From positions 1-43,326 of the forward strand of contig NZ_BCQR01000102.1 of assembly GCF_001552175.1 (NCBI RefSeq): 43,326 nucleotides of DNA. Reading direction: 5' to 3'. Made by a program: the position numbers and the translations under genes. The notes below the pieces were generated by a model that did not search any database, had not been told where the DNA came from, and worked only from the letters and a program-made list of their open reading frames with translations. Below are positions 30,769-39,888 of the stretch, piece by piece. The first letter of the stretch is position 1. The number at the start of each line of letters is the position of its first letter. The stretch comes from Actinomadura kijaniata NBRC 14229. Lineage in GTDB: Bacteria; Actinomycetota; Actinomycetes; Streptosporangiales; Streptosporangiaceae.

Positions 30769-33582
30769 GTGACGACGGGGCACACCGACGGCCAGGGGGC
30801 CGACCGGCTGGAAGGCCTGCTCGGGCTGTTCGAGCGACTGCGGGAGCGGCCCACCGCCCGCGCCGGGGACCGGCTGCGTCCGCTGCTGGTCACCATCGGG
30901 TCGGCGGTCGAGACCCGGCAGGCGGCGCACGCGTTCGTGGAACGCTGCATCGCCGACGGCGGCCCGTACGCGCACGTCGCCGACGACCCCGGCCACACCG
31001 AACGGCTCACCGACCTGGCGGTGCTGCTGCGGCACCTCAGCCGCCAGCTCTCGGCCCACCACCGCCGGTTCGAACCCGCGCTGCGCTTCCCGCTGCTGTC
31101 GATGGTGGTGTGGCTGCTGGAGCTGCGCCGCATGCGGATCCGCCAGGAGCGGGGCGAGGGCGCCCCCGACTTCGCCTCCGACGCCCAGCGCGAGCTGTGG
31201 CTGCTGGCCGGCCAGCTGCACGCCGCCGACGAGGACTCCCACCGCCGCACCCTGCTGGGCCGGGGCATCCTGCGCCGCCGCCAGATCGTGGTGCCCGCCG
31301 AACGCCCCGGCCAGCAGGGCCGCATCGCCTCGGTCCTGTCCCACCTGGAGCAGGTCGCGCCGATCGGCGTCGCGGCCGTCGCGCTGATCAGCGCCACCGC
31401 CGCCAGCACCCTGGACCTGGCGGCGGCGTTCCTGGCCGCCGGGGTCGGCTCGTCGGTGATCCTCGGGCAGGTCGCCGCCCGCACCCGCGACCGCGCGGGC
31501 CGCCGCCGCTACCGCTGGTTCACCTCGCCCACCCAGACCTACCTGCGCGGCAACCGCTCCCTGGACTTCCTCGGCTTCGCCCTCGACGTGATCTACCGCG
31601 AGGAGGCCGACCCCGCCCGGCCGCTGGACGAGGAGCTGGAACGCCTGCTGGTCGCGGCGTTCCTCCAGGACCTGCGGCAGGCGTACCGGCGCGGCGTGTG
31701 GCGCGCGACCTGGGCGCGGGTCCGCTACCCCGCCGTCGTTGTCGACCTGCTGCCCGAGCAGAGCCCCGCCCGCGCCCAGACCCGCCGCTTCGTCGAGCGC
31801 GTCGAGGAGATCCGCCGCGCCGAGGAACGCTTCGACCCCCTGGTGACCGCCCTGGCCGTCGCCGACGAACGCGAGGCCGCCGCGCTGGCCGACGCCGTCC
31901 GCGTCCCGCTGGCCGACGACGACCCCGTCCACCTGGGCACGCTGCGCGAGACTCCCGAGGGCATGCCGTTCTGGGCCACCTACCGGGCCGAACAGCAGCG
32001 CGCCGCCGTGCTCGGCACCCGCCGCGCGCTGCGCGTCCACACCGGCCGGGGCGACGGCTCGTCCCCCGAGCCGGTCCACCGGGGCCGCCGCCGCCCCCTG
32101 CTGGCACACCCGGCGCTGCCGTGGCTGGCCATGGGCGCGATCCTGGCCGCCTCCGTCAGCGTGATCTCGGTGCAGACCGTGCGGTACTGCGACCCGTTCA
32201 CCGTCGCCCACGCCACCAACGGCGAATGCGTCGGCATCACCGACGGCTCCTACGTCTTCACCCCGCGCCTGGCGGCCGTGGAGAAACGCATCGAACGCCT
32301 CAACGACGACGTCCTGAACTCCGGCAAGCCCTACGTCACCCTCGTCTACCTGGGCGCGATGACCACCGACCCGCAGACCCGCAACCCCCAGGCCGACCTG
32401 CTGGCGGGCATCCACGGCGAACTCGTCGGCCTGTCCATCGCCCAGGAACGCCACAACGCCGCCAGCGGCCTGCCCCGCCTGCGCGTCCTGCTCGCCAACG
32501 CCGGATCCCGCTTCCGCTACGCCCGCCACATCGCCGACCTGGTCCGCCGCCGCGCCGCCGCCGACCCCACCCTGGTGGCCGCCGTCGGGTTCGGGCAGAG
32601 CCGCCGCCAGACCAGCGAGGCCATCGACGTGATCTCCAAGTCGGCGCTGCCGATGATCGGCACGACGAACACCTTCGACGGCACCGGCCGCCTCCCGGGC
32701 GGATTCTCCCCCTACTACTTCCGGCTGGCCCCCTCCAACGCGCGGCTGGCGGCGCACGCGGCGTTCTGGGCCAGGAACGGCCAGACGGGCGCGCGGGCCG
32801 CGACCGCCGACGTCTTCTACGACGCCACCACCGACGACCTCTACAGCCGCAACCTGGCCGAGGACTTCGTCCGCGCCTTCGCCCCCGGCCGGGTCCGCCG
32901 CCTGCCCTACTCCGACCCCAGCCAGGTGCCCAACCGCATCCTGGAGGCGTGCCAGAACCCGTCCGACCTGTTCTACTACGCGGGCCGGTCCGACGAGTTC
33001 CGGTCGTTCATCAACCGCCTGGCCAACACCGACTGCAAGGGCCGCCGCACCGTCCTGGCGGGCGACGAGGTGACCAAGTACGTCAGCGACAACGCCGCCG
33101 AGGTCGCCCGCACCGACTCGATCCGCCTGTTCTTCACACCCCTGGCCGCCCGCGAGGCGTGGGTCCCGCGCTGGGTGGGCCGCCAGCCCCTCCAGCTCTT
33201 CTACAGCGAGTTCGACCCGGTGGTGAACGCCCTGGTGGGCCGGGAGACCGCCGCCAACGGACGCCCCTCACGCACCCACGCCGCCCTCGGCTACGACGCC
33301 GCCCGCACCGTGATCAGCGTCGCCGAACGCATCTACGGCGACCAGGGCCGGGCCCTGCCCACCGCCGCCGCGATCCTGTCGGAACTGACCGAACCGGGCG
33401 CGGGCGCCGAGACCCAGGGGGCCACGGGGTTGCTGCGCTTCGGCCCTCGGGCCGGCGGCCATCAGATCGAGCACAAGCCGGTTCTGCTCACTGAGTTGAG
33501 GACTGACGGGGCCTTGATGGTGGTGGCGGTTTGCGGGCGGCTGGTCAGCACCGGGCAGGCGGGTGCTCCTTGTCCTCGGTGA
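30769..33582 (+). CDS. Membrane protein with cytoplasmic N-domain and extracytoplasmic type 1 periplasmic-binding domain
   Basis: The 937-residue product has a long Arg/Leu-rich cytoplasmic N terminus and two membrane helices near residues 197-239 (GVAAVALISATAASTLDLAA, AGVGSSVILGQVAA). A second cytoplasmic part follows, then a single helix near 449-468 (AMGAILAASVSVISV). Outside are a cysteine pair (RYCDPF, GECVG) and a C-terminal half resembling branched-chain amino-acid-binding proteins (VAAVGFGQSRRQTSEAIDVI, SALPMIGTTNTFDG, DLFYYAGRSDEF, RRTVLAGDEVTKYVSD). It looks like a membrane-bound sensor rather than a free binding protein. The GTG has GAGGGGG upstream. The ligand is unknown. Confidence 0.8.
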   Translation: MTTGHTDGQGADRLEGLLGLFERLRERPTARAGDRLRPLLVTIGSAVETRQAAHAFVERCIADGGPYAHVADDPGHTERLTDLAVLLRHLSRQLSAHHRRFEPALRFPLLSMVVWLLELRRMRIRQERGEGAPDFASDAQRELWLLAGQLHAADEDSHRRTLLGRGILRRRQIVVPAERPGQQGRIASVLSHLEQVAPIGVAAVALISATAASTLDLAAAFLAAGVGSSVILGQVAARTRDRAGRRRYRWFTSPTQTYLRGNRSLDFLGFALDVIYREEADPARPLDEELERLLVAAFLQDLRQAYRRGVWRATWARVRYPAVVVDLLPEQSPARAQTRRFVERVEEIRRAEERFDPLVTALAVADEREAAALADAVRVPLADDDPVHLGTLRETPEGMPFWATYRAEQQRAAVLGTRRALRVHTGRGDGSSPEPVHRGRRRPLLAHPALPWLAMGAILAASVSVISVQTVRYCDPFTVAHATNGECVGITDGSYVFTPRLAAVEKRIERLNDDVLNSGKPYVTLVYLGAMTTDPQTRNPQADLLAGIHGELVGLSIAQERHNAASGLPRLRVLLANAGSRFRYARHIADLVRRRAAADPTLVAAVGFGQSRRQTSEAIDVISKSALPMIGTTNTFDGTGRLPGGFSPYYFRLAPSNARLAAHAAFWARNGQTGARAATADVFYDATTDDLYSRNLAEDFVRAFAPGRVRRLPYSDPSQVPNRILEACQNPSDLFYYAGRSDEFRSFINRLANTDCKGRRTVLAGDEVTKYVSDNAAEVARTDSIRLFFTPLAAREAWVPRWVGRQPLQLFYSEFDPVVNALVGRETAANGRPSRTHAALGYDAARTVISVAERIYGDQGRALPTAAAILSELTEPGAGAETQGATGLLRFGPRAGGHQIEHKPVLLTELRTDGALMVVAVCGRLVSTGQAGAPCPR

Positions 33583-33645
33583 TGTGAGGTTGAGGTGGTC
33601 GTGGGTGGGCCGGGGCTCTGAGCGCCTCGTGGCTCAGATGGCGTA

Positions 33646-33677
33646 CCTGTCGCGGAGGTTGGGACCTCCGCGACAGG
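33646..33677. terminator. Bidirectional hairpin terminator
   Basis: CCTGTCGCGGAGGT (33646-33659) pairs perfectly with ACCTCCGCGACAGG (33664-33677) around a 4-nt loop, between convergent genes. Confidence 0.8.
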
Positions 33678-33692
33678 ATCTGCCTCACGGGC

Positions 33693-35396
33693 TCAGCGCA
33701 GGGCGTAGGCCCGGATCGTGGTCTGGGTGACCGAGTCTCCCGCCGTGTCGGTGGCGGTGACTCTCAGGGAGACGTGGCCGGGGCGTGGTGGGTGGTTCAG
33801 GGTGATGGTCCGGTTGTTGCGTACGGTCGCGGGCTGCCAGGTCTGGCCGTCGTCGTAGGAGACCTGCGCGGTCATCCGGGCGACCGCGCGGGGGGTGACG
33901 CCGGGTGGGGTCAGGACGGTGGTGTCGAGACGGAAGGGGTGGCCCGCGGTGGCCTGGCCCAGGGGGTTGAGCGCGGCCTTGTACCGCACGGTCATCAACG
34001 GCGGGGCGGTCGGCTCCGTCGACGGCTGGGAGGTGAACGTCCAGGTCGCGCTGCTCCGGGTGCCCAGGGGCGACCAGGGGGCGGTCCGGGTCGCGTTCGT
34101 CTCCAGCACGTACCGGCCCGGCTCCTTCGGGACGTCGAACGAGCCGTATCCCGCGAACGGGCTCGTCCCGATCGGCTCACCGTCCCGGCTGAGCGTCGTG
34201 TCGCCGGTGATGTGCCCGTCCTCCCAGGGCGCGCTGCGCGGGCCGACGTGGTCGCCGGCGCCGTCGGAGAACAGCGACAGGTTCACCTCGATCCGGTCGT
34301 CGCGGCGCACCACGCCCGGCCGCAGATCGCGCGCCTCCCACATCCAGGGCACCGGGACCGACGGCACGGTGAACCAGGAACGCCGGTAGTCGCCCGGCGC
34401 GGGGAACCGGTCGGTGCCGTGGCCGCTCTCGGTGATGGCGCAGTCGGTCCCGCCCAGGCCGTGGTCGGACCGCCAGGTCACCCCGGGGCTCAGGTACGAG
34501 GTGCGGACGGACGGGGTCGGGCCGGTGACCACGCCGTGGGCCAGGGCCGCGCTCATGTCGGGCAGGTCGGGGCTGAGGAACGCGCCGTGGCACTGCGCGG
34601 CCCCCTGCCCGGGGACGGTGGTGCGCACCCTGGCCAGGTCCCGCGCCCGGACGTCGAGCTCGGGCCGGTCCGGGATGCGCCCCGCGAACTCGTGGTAGGC
34701 GGTGTAGCGGTACGGGCTGGTGTACCCGCCGTCCCTGGTCCAGGTCGCCAGGAGGCGCAGGGGCACGCCCGCGGCCGGGGACACGCGGACGCCGTCCTCC
34801 AGCGGCAGCCCGTAGCCGTGCCGCTGGCCCTGCGTGGTCATCGGAACGATCACGTCGCCGAGCGCGAGCCTCGCGTCCGGGGTCTCCGGCGCGTCCAGCG
34901 CGACCTTGACCTCCCTGGTCGCGCGGGCGTCCAGGACGAGCGTCGCGTCGCCGGTCAGCTCCAGCCGGGGGTGGATCATGAGGGCCTTGGCCTCGGGCCG
35001 CCCCGGCTGCGGGACGTAGATCCAGCTCCCGACCCGGTAGACGCCGGGCGGCAGCTCCACCCGCCCGCTGCCGTCGACGAGCCCGCCGGTGGTCGGCGCC
35101 CCGGTGGCCAGGTCGAACACGGTGAACATCGAGGCGGCGTCACCGGCGGGCGCCGTCCCGTCCAGGCCCAGCACCCGGACGGTCAGCCGGTGGACCGGCC
35201 CGGCCCGGCGGGGGGCCGGACGGGAACGCTGCGCTTTCTGGACGACACGCCTCCCGGATGTCGCTTTCCCGCTCGTCGTCTCCCCGGCCAGGCTTCCGGC
35301 CCGGACCCGGGGCTCCCGCGCCTCGGCCGCCGGGCCGGTCGGGGCCAGGAGGGCGGCGCCCAGGGCGAGGGTCATGCCGTACACGTGGAATCTCAT
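33693..35396 (-). CDS. Large secreted protein with Ig-like beta domains
   Basis: The 567-residue product has a signal peptide (MRFHVYGMTLALGAALLAPT, cleavage near AEA-RE). Several beta-sandwich-like regions follow: HRLTVRVLGLDGTAPAGDA, VELPPGVYRVGSWIYVPQPG, and a C-terminal Ig-like unit with VSYDDGQTWQPATVRN and HVSLRVTATDTAGDSVTQT. Related C-terminal regions occur in large secreted S8 peptidases of actinomycetes, but no peptidase domain is present here. Two cysteines (GAAQCHGAF, GGTDCAITE) may bond. AAGGGA supports the ATG. Probably a free-standing extracellular protein; function unknown. Confidence 0.75.
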   Translation of the reverse strand: MRFHVYGMTLALGAALLAPTGPAAEAREPRVRAGSLAGETTSGKATSGRRVVQKAQRSRPAPRRAGPVHRLTVRVLGLDGTAPAGDAASMFTVFDLATGAPTTGGLVDGSGRVELPPGVYRVGSWIYVPQPGRPEAKALMIHPRLELTGDATLVLDARATREVKVALDAPETPDARLALGDVIVPMTTQGQRHGYGLPLEDGVRVSPAAGVPLRLLATWTRDGGYTSPYRYTAYHEFAGRIPDRPELDVRARDLARVRTTVPGQGAAQCHGAFLSPDLPDMSAALAHGVVTGPTPSVRTSYLSPGVTWRSDHGLGGTDCAITESGHGTDRFPAPGDYRRSWFTVPSVPVPWMWEARDLRPGVVRRDDRIEVNLSLFSDGAGDHVGPRSAPWEDGHITGDTTLSRDGEPIGTSPFAGYGSFDVPKEPGRYVLETNATRTAPWSPLGTRSSATWTFTSQPSTEPTAPPLMTVRYKAALNPLGQATAGHPFRLDTTVLTPPGVTPRAVARMTAQVSYDDGQTWQPATVRNNRTITLNHPPRPGHVSLRVTATDTAGDSVTQTTIRAYALR

Positions 35397-35481
35397 GGAT
35401 TCCCTTCGTCTCTCGTGGACCACATCTGCTCTGTCTGTGTCCGGGAGAGACGCGGGGATTACCCATCCCTGGGAACCGAAA

Positions 35482-35505
35482 AGGCCCCCGGAGAACCGGG
35501 GGCCT
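35482..35505 (-). terminator. Intrinsic terminator of the citrate synthase gene
   Basis: AGGCCCCCGG (35482-35491) pairs with CCGGGGGCCT (35496-35505) around AGAA. On the minus strand the stem is followed by TTTTC, a short U-run, so it acts for the gene ending at 35544. Confidence 0.8.
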
Positions 35506-35543
35506 CAAGGCGCTCGACGCGGGGGGCGAGACGATCCGGGGGA

Positions 35544-36656
35544 TCAGCTCGCGTAACGCTTGAGGGCGTCGGCGGAACCGGGGACCTCGTCGATGGAACG
35601 GGTGCCCGGACCGGTGTAGCGGGCGCTCGGCCGGACCAGGCGGCCGGTGCGCTTCTGCTCCAGGATGTGCGCCGCCCAGCCGGCGGTGCGGCCGCAGGTG
35701 AACATGGCGGGCATCATCGCGGTCGGGACCTCGGCGAAGTCCAGGATGACCGCCGCCCAGAACTCGACGTTGGTCTCGATCGCGCGGTCGGGGCGGCGCT
35801 CGCGCAGCACGGCCAGGGCCGCGTCCTCCAGGGACTTGGCGGCCTCGAAGCGCGGGGCGTCCAGTTCCTTGGCGGTACGGCGCAGCACGCGGGCGCGCGG
35901 GTCCTCGGCCCGGTAGACGCGGTGCCCGAAGCCCATCAGGCGCTCGCCCGAGTCGAGGATGTCGGTGACGACCCGGCGGGCGTCGCCGACCTGCTCGACC
36001 TTCTCGATCATCGGCAGCACGCGGGCCGGGGCGCCGCCGTGCAGCGGACCCGACATCGCGCCGATCGCGCCGGACATCGACGCGGCCACGTCGGCGCCGG
36101 TGGAGGCGATGACGCGGGCGGTGAAGGTGGAGGCGTTCATGCCGTGCTCGGCGGCCGACACCCAGTACGCGTCGATGGCCTGGACGTGCTTGGGGTCCGG
36201 CTCACCGCGCCACTGGATCATGAACCGCTCGGTGATGGTGCGGCCCTCGTCCACCCGCGACTGCGGGACGACGGGGACGCCGATGCCGCGCGCGGACTGC
36301 GCCACGAACGACAGCGCCGTCGACGAGACGCGGGCCAGGTCGGCGCGGGCCTCCTCGTCGGTGATGTCCAGCAGCGGGCGCATCCCGTACTTGGGGGCCA
36401 GCGTGGGCAGCCCTGCCTGGGCGTCCACCCGCACGTCGCCGGAGGTGACCGGCAGCAGGTGCGGGTCGGCCGGGGTCAGGCCCGGGTCGAAGCTGTTGTC
36501 GACCAGCAGGCCCCACACGTCACCGAAGGAGACGCGGCCGACGAGATCCTCGATGTCGACGCCCCGATAGCGGAGGGCGCCGCCCTCCTTGTCCGGTTCG
36601 GCGATCTCGGTCTCGAAGGCCACGACCCCCTCGAGCCCGGGTTTGAAGTCGGACAT
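35544..36656 (-). CDS. Citrate synthase, actinobacterial second type
   Basis: The 370-residue product has the citrate-synthase fold markers SAAEHGMNAS (catalytic His171), SGPLHGGAP and GFGHRVYR (His245). The position of the third catalytic residue, normally Asp, is occupied by Glu298 in ETNVEFWAAV; this Glu form is, as I recall, common to the 'citrate synthase 2' group in actinomycetes. It condenses acetyl-CoA or a related acyl-CoA with oxaloacetate; a 2-methylcitrate role is possible. ATG 36656 has AGGA upstream; an earlier ATG at 36707 lies in the promoter region. It is divergent from pdxH. Confidence 0.93.
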   Translation of the reverse strand: MSDFKPGLEGVVAFETEIAEPDKEGGALRYRGVDIEDLVGRVSFGDVWGLLVDNSFDPGLTPADPHLLPVTSGDVRVDAQAGLPTLAPKYGMRPLLDITDEEARADLARVSSTALSFVAQSARGIGVPVVPQSRVDEGRTITERFMIQWRGEPDPKHVQAIDAYWVSAAEHGMNASTFTARVIASTGADVAASMSGAIGAMSGPLHGGAPARVLPMIEKVEQVGDARRVVTDILDSGERLMGFGHRVYRAEDPRARVLRRTAKELDAPRFEAAKSLEDAALAVLRERRPDRAIETNVEFWAAVILDFAEVPTAMMPAMFTCGRTAGWAAHILEQKRTGRLVRPSARYTGPGTRSIDEVPGSADALKRYAS

Positions 36657-36784
36657 TTGTTCGTCCTGCCTTTCGTCCCCATAGTGATAAGGCGGTAGCC
36701 GTGCCATTGAACCCTGTCCGCCTTACTGACCAGTACCCAGGTCCCCGTGATGTGCACAACGCCCTGGTGGGAGGCTGTGAGGCT

Positions 36785-37498
36785 GTGGATCGCACCGCTG
36801 CTCACAACACACCTGACCCCGCACGGCTCCGCAGATCCTACGAGGGAGCCGGGCTGACCGAGGATTCCGTCCCCGCGGACCCGTTCACGCTGTTCGCGGC
36901 CTGGTTCACCGAGGCCGCGGCGGCCGGGCTGCCCGAGCCGAACGCCATGGTGCTCGCCACCGCCTCCGCCGACGGGACCCCCGACGCCCGTACCGTGCTG
37001 CTGAAGGGCTTCGGGCCCGACGGCTTCCGTTTCTTCACCAACCTCACCTCCGTCAAGGGCGCCCAGCTCGCCGCCAACCCGCGCGCGGCGCTCGTGTTCC
37101 CCTGGCACGACCTGCACCGCCAGATCCGGGTGTCGGGGCCGGTGACGCGGCTGACCAGGGAGGAGGACGCGGCCTACTTCCGTTCCCGCCCCTACGGATC
37201 GCGCCTCGGGGCATGGGCCAGCGAGCACCAGTCCGGCGTCATACCGGACCGCCGGACGCTCGCCGAACGCTACGCCGCCCTCGCCGAACGGTGGCCGAAA
37301 CCGGCCGACGGTGACGACTTCGATGCCGTTCCATTGCCGGAGTTCTGGGGTGGCTACCGCGTCGTCCCGACCGCCGTCGAGTTCTGGCAGGGCCGCCCGA
37401 ACCGCCTGCATGACCGGCTGCGCTACCGGCGCGCGCTTTCCGCTGAGCGGGAGCCGGACGGATCGGGCGGATGGGTGTTGGAGAGACTCTCTCCGTGA
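36785..37498 (+). CDS. pdxH: Pyridoxamine 5'-phosphate oxidase
   Basis: The 237-residue product has the FMN-binding split-barrel signature RTVLLKGF, FFTNLTSVKGAQLA and PWHDLHRQIRVSG. The segment WASEHQSGVIPDR and the C-terminal dimerisation domain EFWGGYRVVPTAVEFWQG, with RPNRLHDRLRYRR, complete it. It makes pyridoxal phosphate, the cofactor that SerC at 29047 uses. GTG 36785 is the best start by position, with GGGAGG about 9 nt upstream. Its TGA overlaps the GTG of the MFS gene. It is divergent from citrate synthase. Confidence 0.93.
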   Translation: MDRTAAHNTPDPARLRRSYEGAGLTEDSVPADPFTLFAAWFTEAAAAGLPEPNAMVLATASADGTPDARTVLLKGFGPDGFRFFTNLTSVKGAQLAANPRAALVFPWHDLHRQIRVSGPVTRLTREEDAAYFRSRPYGSRLGAWASEHQSGVIPDRRTLAERYAALAERWPKPADGDDFDAVPLPEFWGGYRVVPTAVEFWQGRPNRLHDRLRYRRALSAEREPDGSGGWVLERLSP

Positions 37499-38829
37499 AA
37501 CCGGAACAGGACCAAACACCCCCCGACACTCCTGACACCCCCCGCAAGGAACCCGAGGAACCCGAGGAACCCGTCCGGCGCGGCGGCCGGCTGCGCCGGC
37601 TGGCGATCGACACCCGGCCGCTGGCCGACCGCTCCTTCCGGCGGCTGTGGCTCGGCCAGGGCGTGTCGTTCGTCGGCTTCCAGGTGACCGCCGTCGCCGT
37701 GCCGGTCCAGGTCTACGACATGACCCGGTCGTCGTTCTGGGTCGGCATGCTCGGCGTCGTCAACCTCGTCCCGCTGATCGTCTTCGGGCTGTGGGGCGGC
37801 GCGGTCGCCGACCACGTGGACCGGCGCCGGCTGCTGTTCTGGTCGTCCTGCGTCACCTGGGTCTCCACCCTGCTGCTGCTCGCCCAGGCCCTGCTGGACG
37901 TCCGCAACCTGTGGCTGATCATGGCGATCGTCGCCGTCCAGGCCACCGGCTTCGCCGTCTCCTCGCCGACCCGCAGCGCGATCACCCCGCGCCTGTTCGA
38001 CAAGGACATGGTCCCCGCCGCCAACACCCTCAACTTCACCGCCAGCCAGGTCGGCATGCTCGCCGGGCCCCTGCTGGCGGGCGTCGTCCTCGCCCGCTGG
38101 AGCTACCCGGCCGCCTACGCCCTGGACGCCGTGCTGTTCACCGTCGGCCTGTACGCCGCGCTGCGCCTGCCCCCGATCCCGCCGCTGGGCGACGTCACCG
38201 GAACGCCCGGCCTGCGCTCGGTCGTCGAGGGCCTGCGCTACCTGGCCACCCAGCCGGTGCTGATGATGTCGTTCGTCGTCGACATCATCGCCATGGGCGT
38301 GGCGATGCCGCGCGCCCTGTTCCCCGAACTCGCCGAGGCCCGGTTCGGCGGCGAGGCCGCCGTCGGCTGGCTGTTCGGCGCGATCTCCATCGGAGCCGTC
38401 CTCGGCGGGCTGATGTCCGGCTGGATCGGTCGCGTCCACCGGCAGGGCGTCGCGCTCGTCGCCGCGATCGTCGTGTGGGGCCTGGCGGTCGCCGCCGCCG
38501 GACTCGCCCACTCCCTCTGGCTCGCCGTGGTCCTGCTGGCCGTCGGCGGCGCGGCCGATCTGGTGTCGGCGGTGTTCCGGCAGACCATGCTCCAGACCTA
38601 CGCGCCCGACGAGATGCGCGGCCGGCTCCAGGGCGTGTTCACCGTCGTCGTCGCGGGCGGCCCCCGCCTCGGCGACCTGCGCGCCGGGGCGACGGCCACG
38701 TTCGTCGGGGCGTCCGCCTCCTGGGTCGGCGGCGGGATCGCCTGCGCCGTTCTGGTCGTGCTGGCCGGCCTGGCCGTCCCGGCGCTGCTGCGCTACGACA
38801 CCCGCACCGCGACGCCCGTCCGGGCGTGA
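37495..38829 (+). CDS. MFS transporter (EntS/DHA3-like)
   Basis: The 444-residue product has an acidic Pro-rich N terminus (PEEPEEPVRRGGRL). About 12 helices follow with the MFS_3 signatures FRRLWLGQGVSFVGFQVTAV, GGAVADHVDRRRLLF (motif A) and SPTRSAITPRLFDKDMVPAA with NTLN. It resembles the product of 19572-20816 in type. The substrate is unknown. I chose GTG 37495 (GTGA overlap with pdxH, GGAGAG upstream); ATG 37471 inside pdxH is the alternative. Likely co-transcribed with pdxH. Confidence 0.88.
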   Translation: MKPEQDQTPPDTPDTPRKEPEEPEEPVRRGGRLRRLAIDTRPLADRSFRRLWLGQGVSFVGFQVTAVAVPVQVYDMTRSSFWVGMLGVVNLVPLIVFGLWGGAVADHVDRRRLLFWSSCVTWVSTLLLLAQALLDVRNLWLIMAIVAVQATGFAVSSPTRSAITPRLFDKDMVPAANTLNFTASQVGMLAGPLLAGVVLARWSYPAAYALDAVLFTVGLYAALRLPPIPPLGDVTGTPGLRSVVEGLRYLATQPVLMMSFVVDIIAMGVAMPRALFPELAEARFGGEAAVGWLFGAISIGAVLGGLMSGWIGRVHRQGVALVAAIVVWGLAVAAAGLAHSLWLAVVLLAVGGAADLVSAVFRQTMLQTYAPDEMRGRLQGVFTVVVAGGPRLGDLRAGATATFVGASASWVGGGIACAVLVVLAGLAVPALLRYDTRTATPVRA

Positions 38830-38973
38830 CCGGCGGGCGAGGCCGACGGGACGGGGGAAGAAAACGCAGACTCCCAAACGTTGTGCCATACCCCGCCGAC
38901 AGGGATATGTGCGCAACCCGGCCGGAGACGTCGAGAACAAGTAGACTCTAAGGCCGAAAGACTGGAGGGAGCT

Positions 38974-39672
38974 GTGACCTCACACGGCCTGATCGACACC
39001 ACGGAGATGTACCTCCGGACGGTGTTCGAGCTCGAAGAAGAGGGGATCGTGCCCCTCCGCGCCCGGATCGCCGAACGGCTCTCGCAGAGCGGCCCGACGG
39101 TGAGCCAGACGGTGGCGCGAATGGAACGTGACGGGCTGCTGCGGGTCGAGGGGGATCGGCACCTTGAACTGACGGAGGTCGGCCGCAGCCTGGCGACCAG
39201 CGTGATGCGCAAGCACCGCCTCGCCGAGTGCCTGCTGGTCAACGTCATCGGACTGCCCTGGGAGGACGTCCACATCGAGGCGTGCCGCTGGGAGCACGTG
39301 ATGTCGGAGGAGGTCGAACGGCGCCTGGTCGCGCTGCTCGGCAACCCCACCGTCTGCCCCCACGGCAACCCGATCCCCGGCCTCGACGAGCTCGGTGGAC
39401 ACAGCGACGACGCCGGCGACACCGACCTGTCGGTGATGACCGCGGTCGCCGGCGAGGAGGGCACCCCCGCGATCATCCGGCGTATCAGCGAGCAGGTGCA
39501 GAGCAACTCGGACCTGATGCTTAGACTCAAGAGGTCCGGGATACAACCCGGACGAGAGGTGACCCTCCGGGCAACCGACGACGGGGTACGGGTGATCAGT
39601 GACGACGAGGCGGACGACCCTGCCGACCTGCCCCGCGACATCGCCGAGCACGTCTTCGTCAGCCGGCGCTGA
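38974..39672 (+). CDS. ideR: Iron-dependent repressor, DtxR/IdeR family
   Basis: The 232-residue product aligns with IdeR at an offset of two. Metal site 1 residues are Met12, Cys104, Glu107 and His108; the ancillary site residues are His81, Glu85 and His100. The winged helix (ARIAERLSQSGPTVSQTVAR) is at residues 30-49 and the SH3-like third domain is at the C terminus. Cys rather than Asp in the primary site marks the iron type, not MntR. It represses iron-uptake genes when Fe2+ is bound. GGAGGGA precedes GTG 38974. TAGACT at 38942-38947 is a likely -10. Confidence 0.95.
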   Translation: MTSHGLIDTTEMYLRTVFELEEEGIVPLRARIAERLSQSGPTVSQTVARMERDGLLRVEGDRHLELTEVGRSLATSVMRKHRLAECLLVNVIGLPWEDVHIEACRWEHVMSEEVERRLVALLGNPTVCPHGNPIPGLDELGGHSDDAGDTDLSVMTAVAGEEGTPAIIRRISEQVQSNSDLMLRLKRSGIQPGREVTLRATDDGVRVISDDEADDPADLPRDIAEHVFVSRR

Positions 39673-39888
39673 CGGGCCGCCGGTGCGGACGCTCGCGGTC
39701 TATACCGAAGATCTCCGTACCGGCGCGCCGTTCCGGCGTATCCCCGCGGCGGTTTCGTCGTTCAATACCTACGACGGCGGCGTCCGCTCCCGAGGGGCGA
39801 CCGCGCACCACAACGGCACGAGGCATACGAAAGCGGCGCCTACCCTCGGTGGACGGGCGAGGAGCGCGATGGTGGTCAGGGTGGGCAC

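Noticed and set aside
31110..33494. 794-codon open frame on the plus strand
   Set aside because: Out-of-frame shadow of the receptor-like gene at 30769-33582; composition is almost only Arg, Pro, Gly and Ala.
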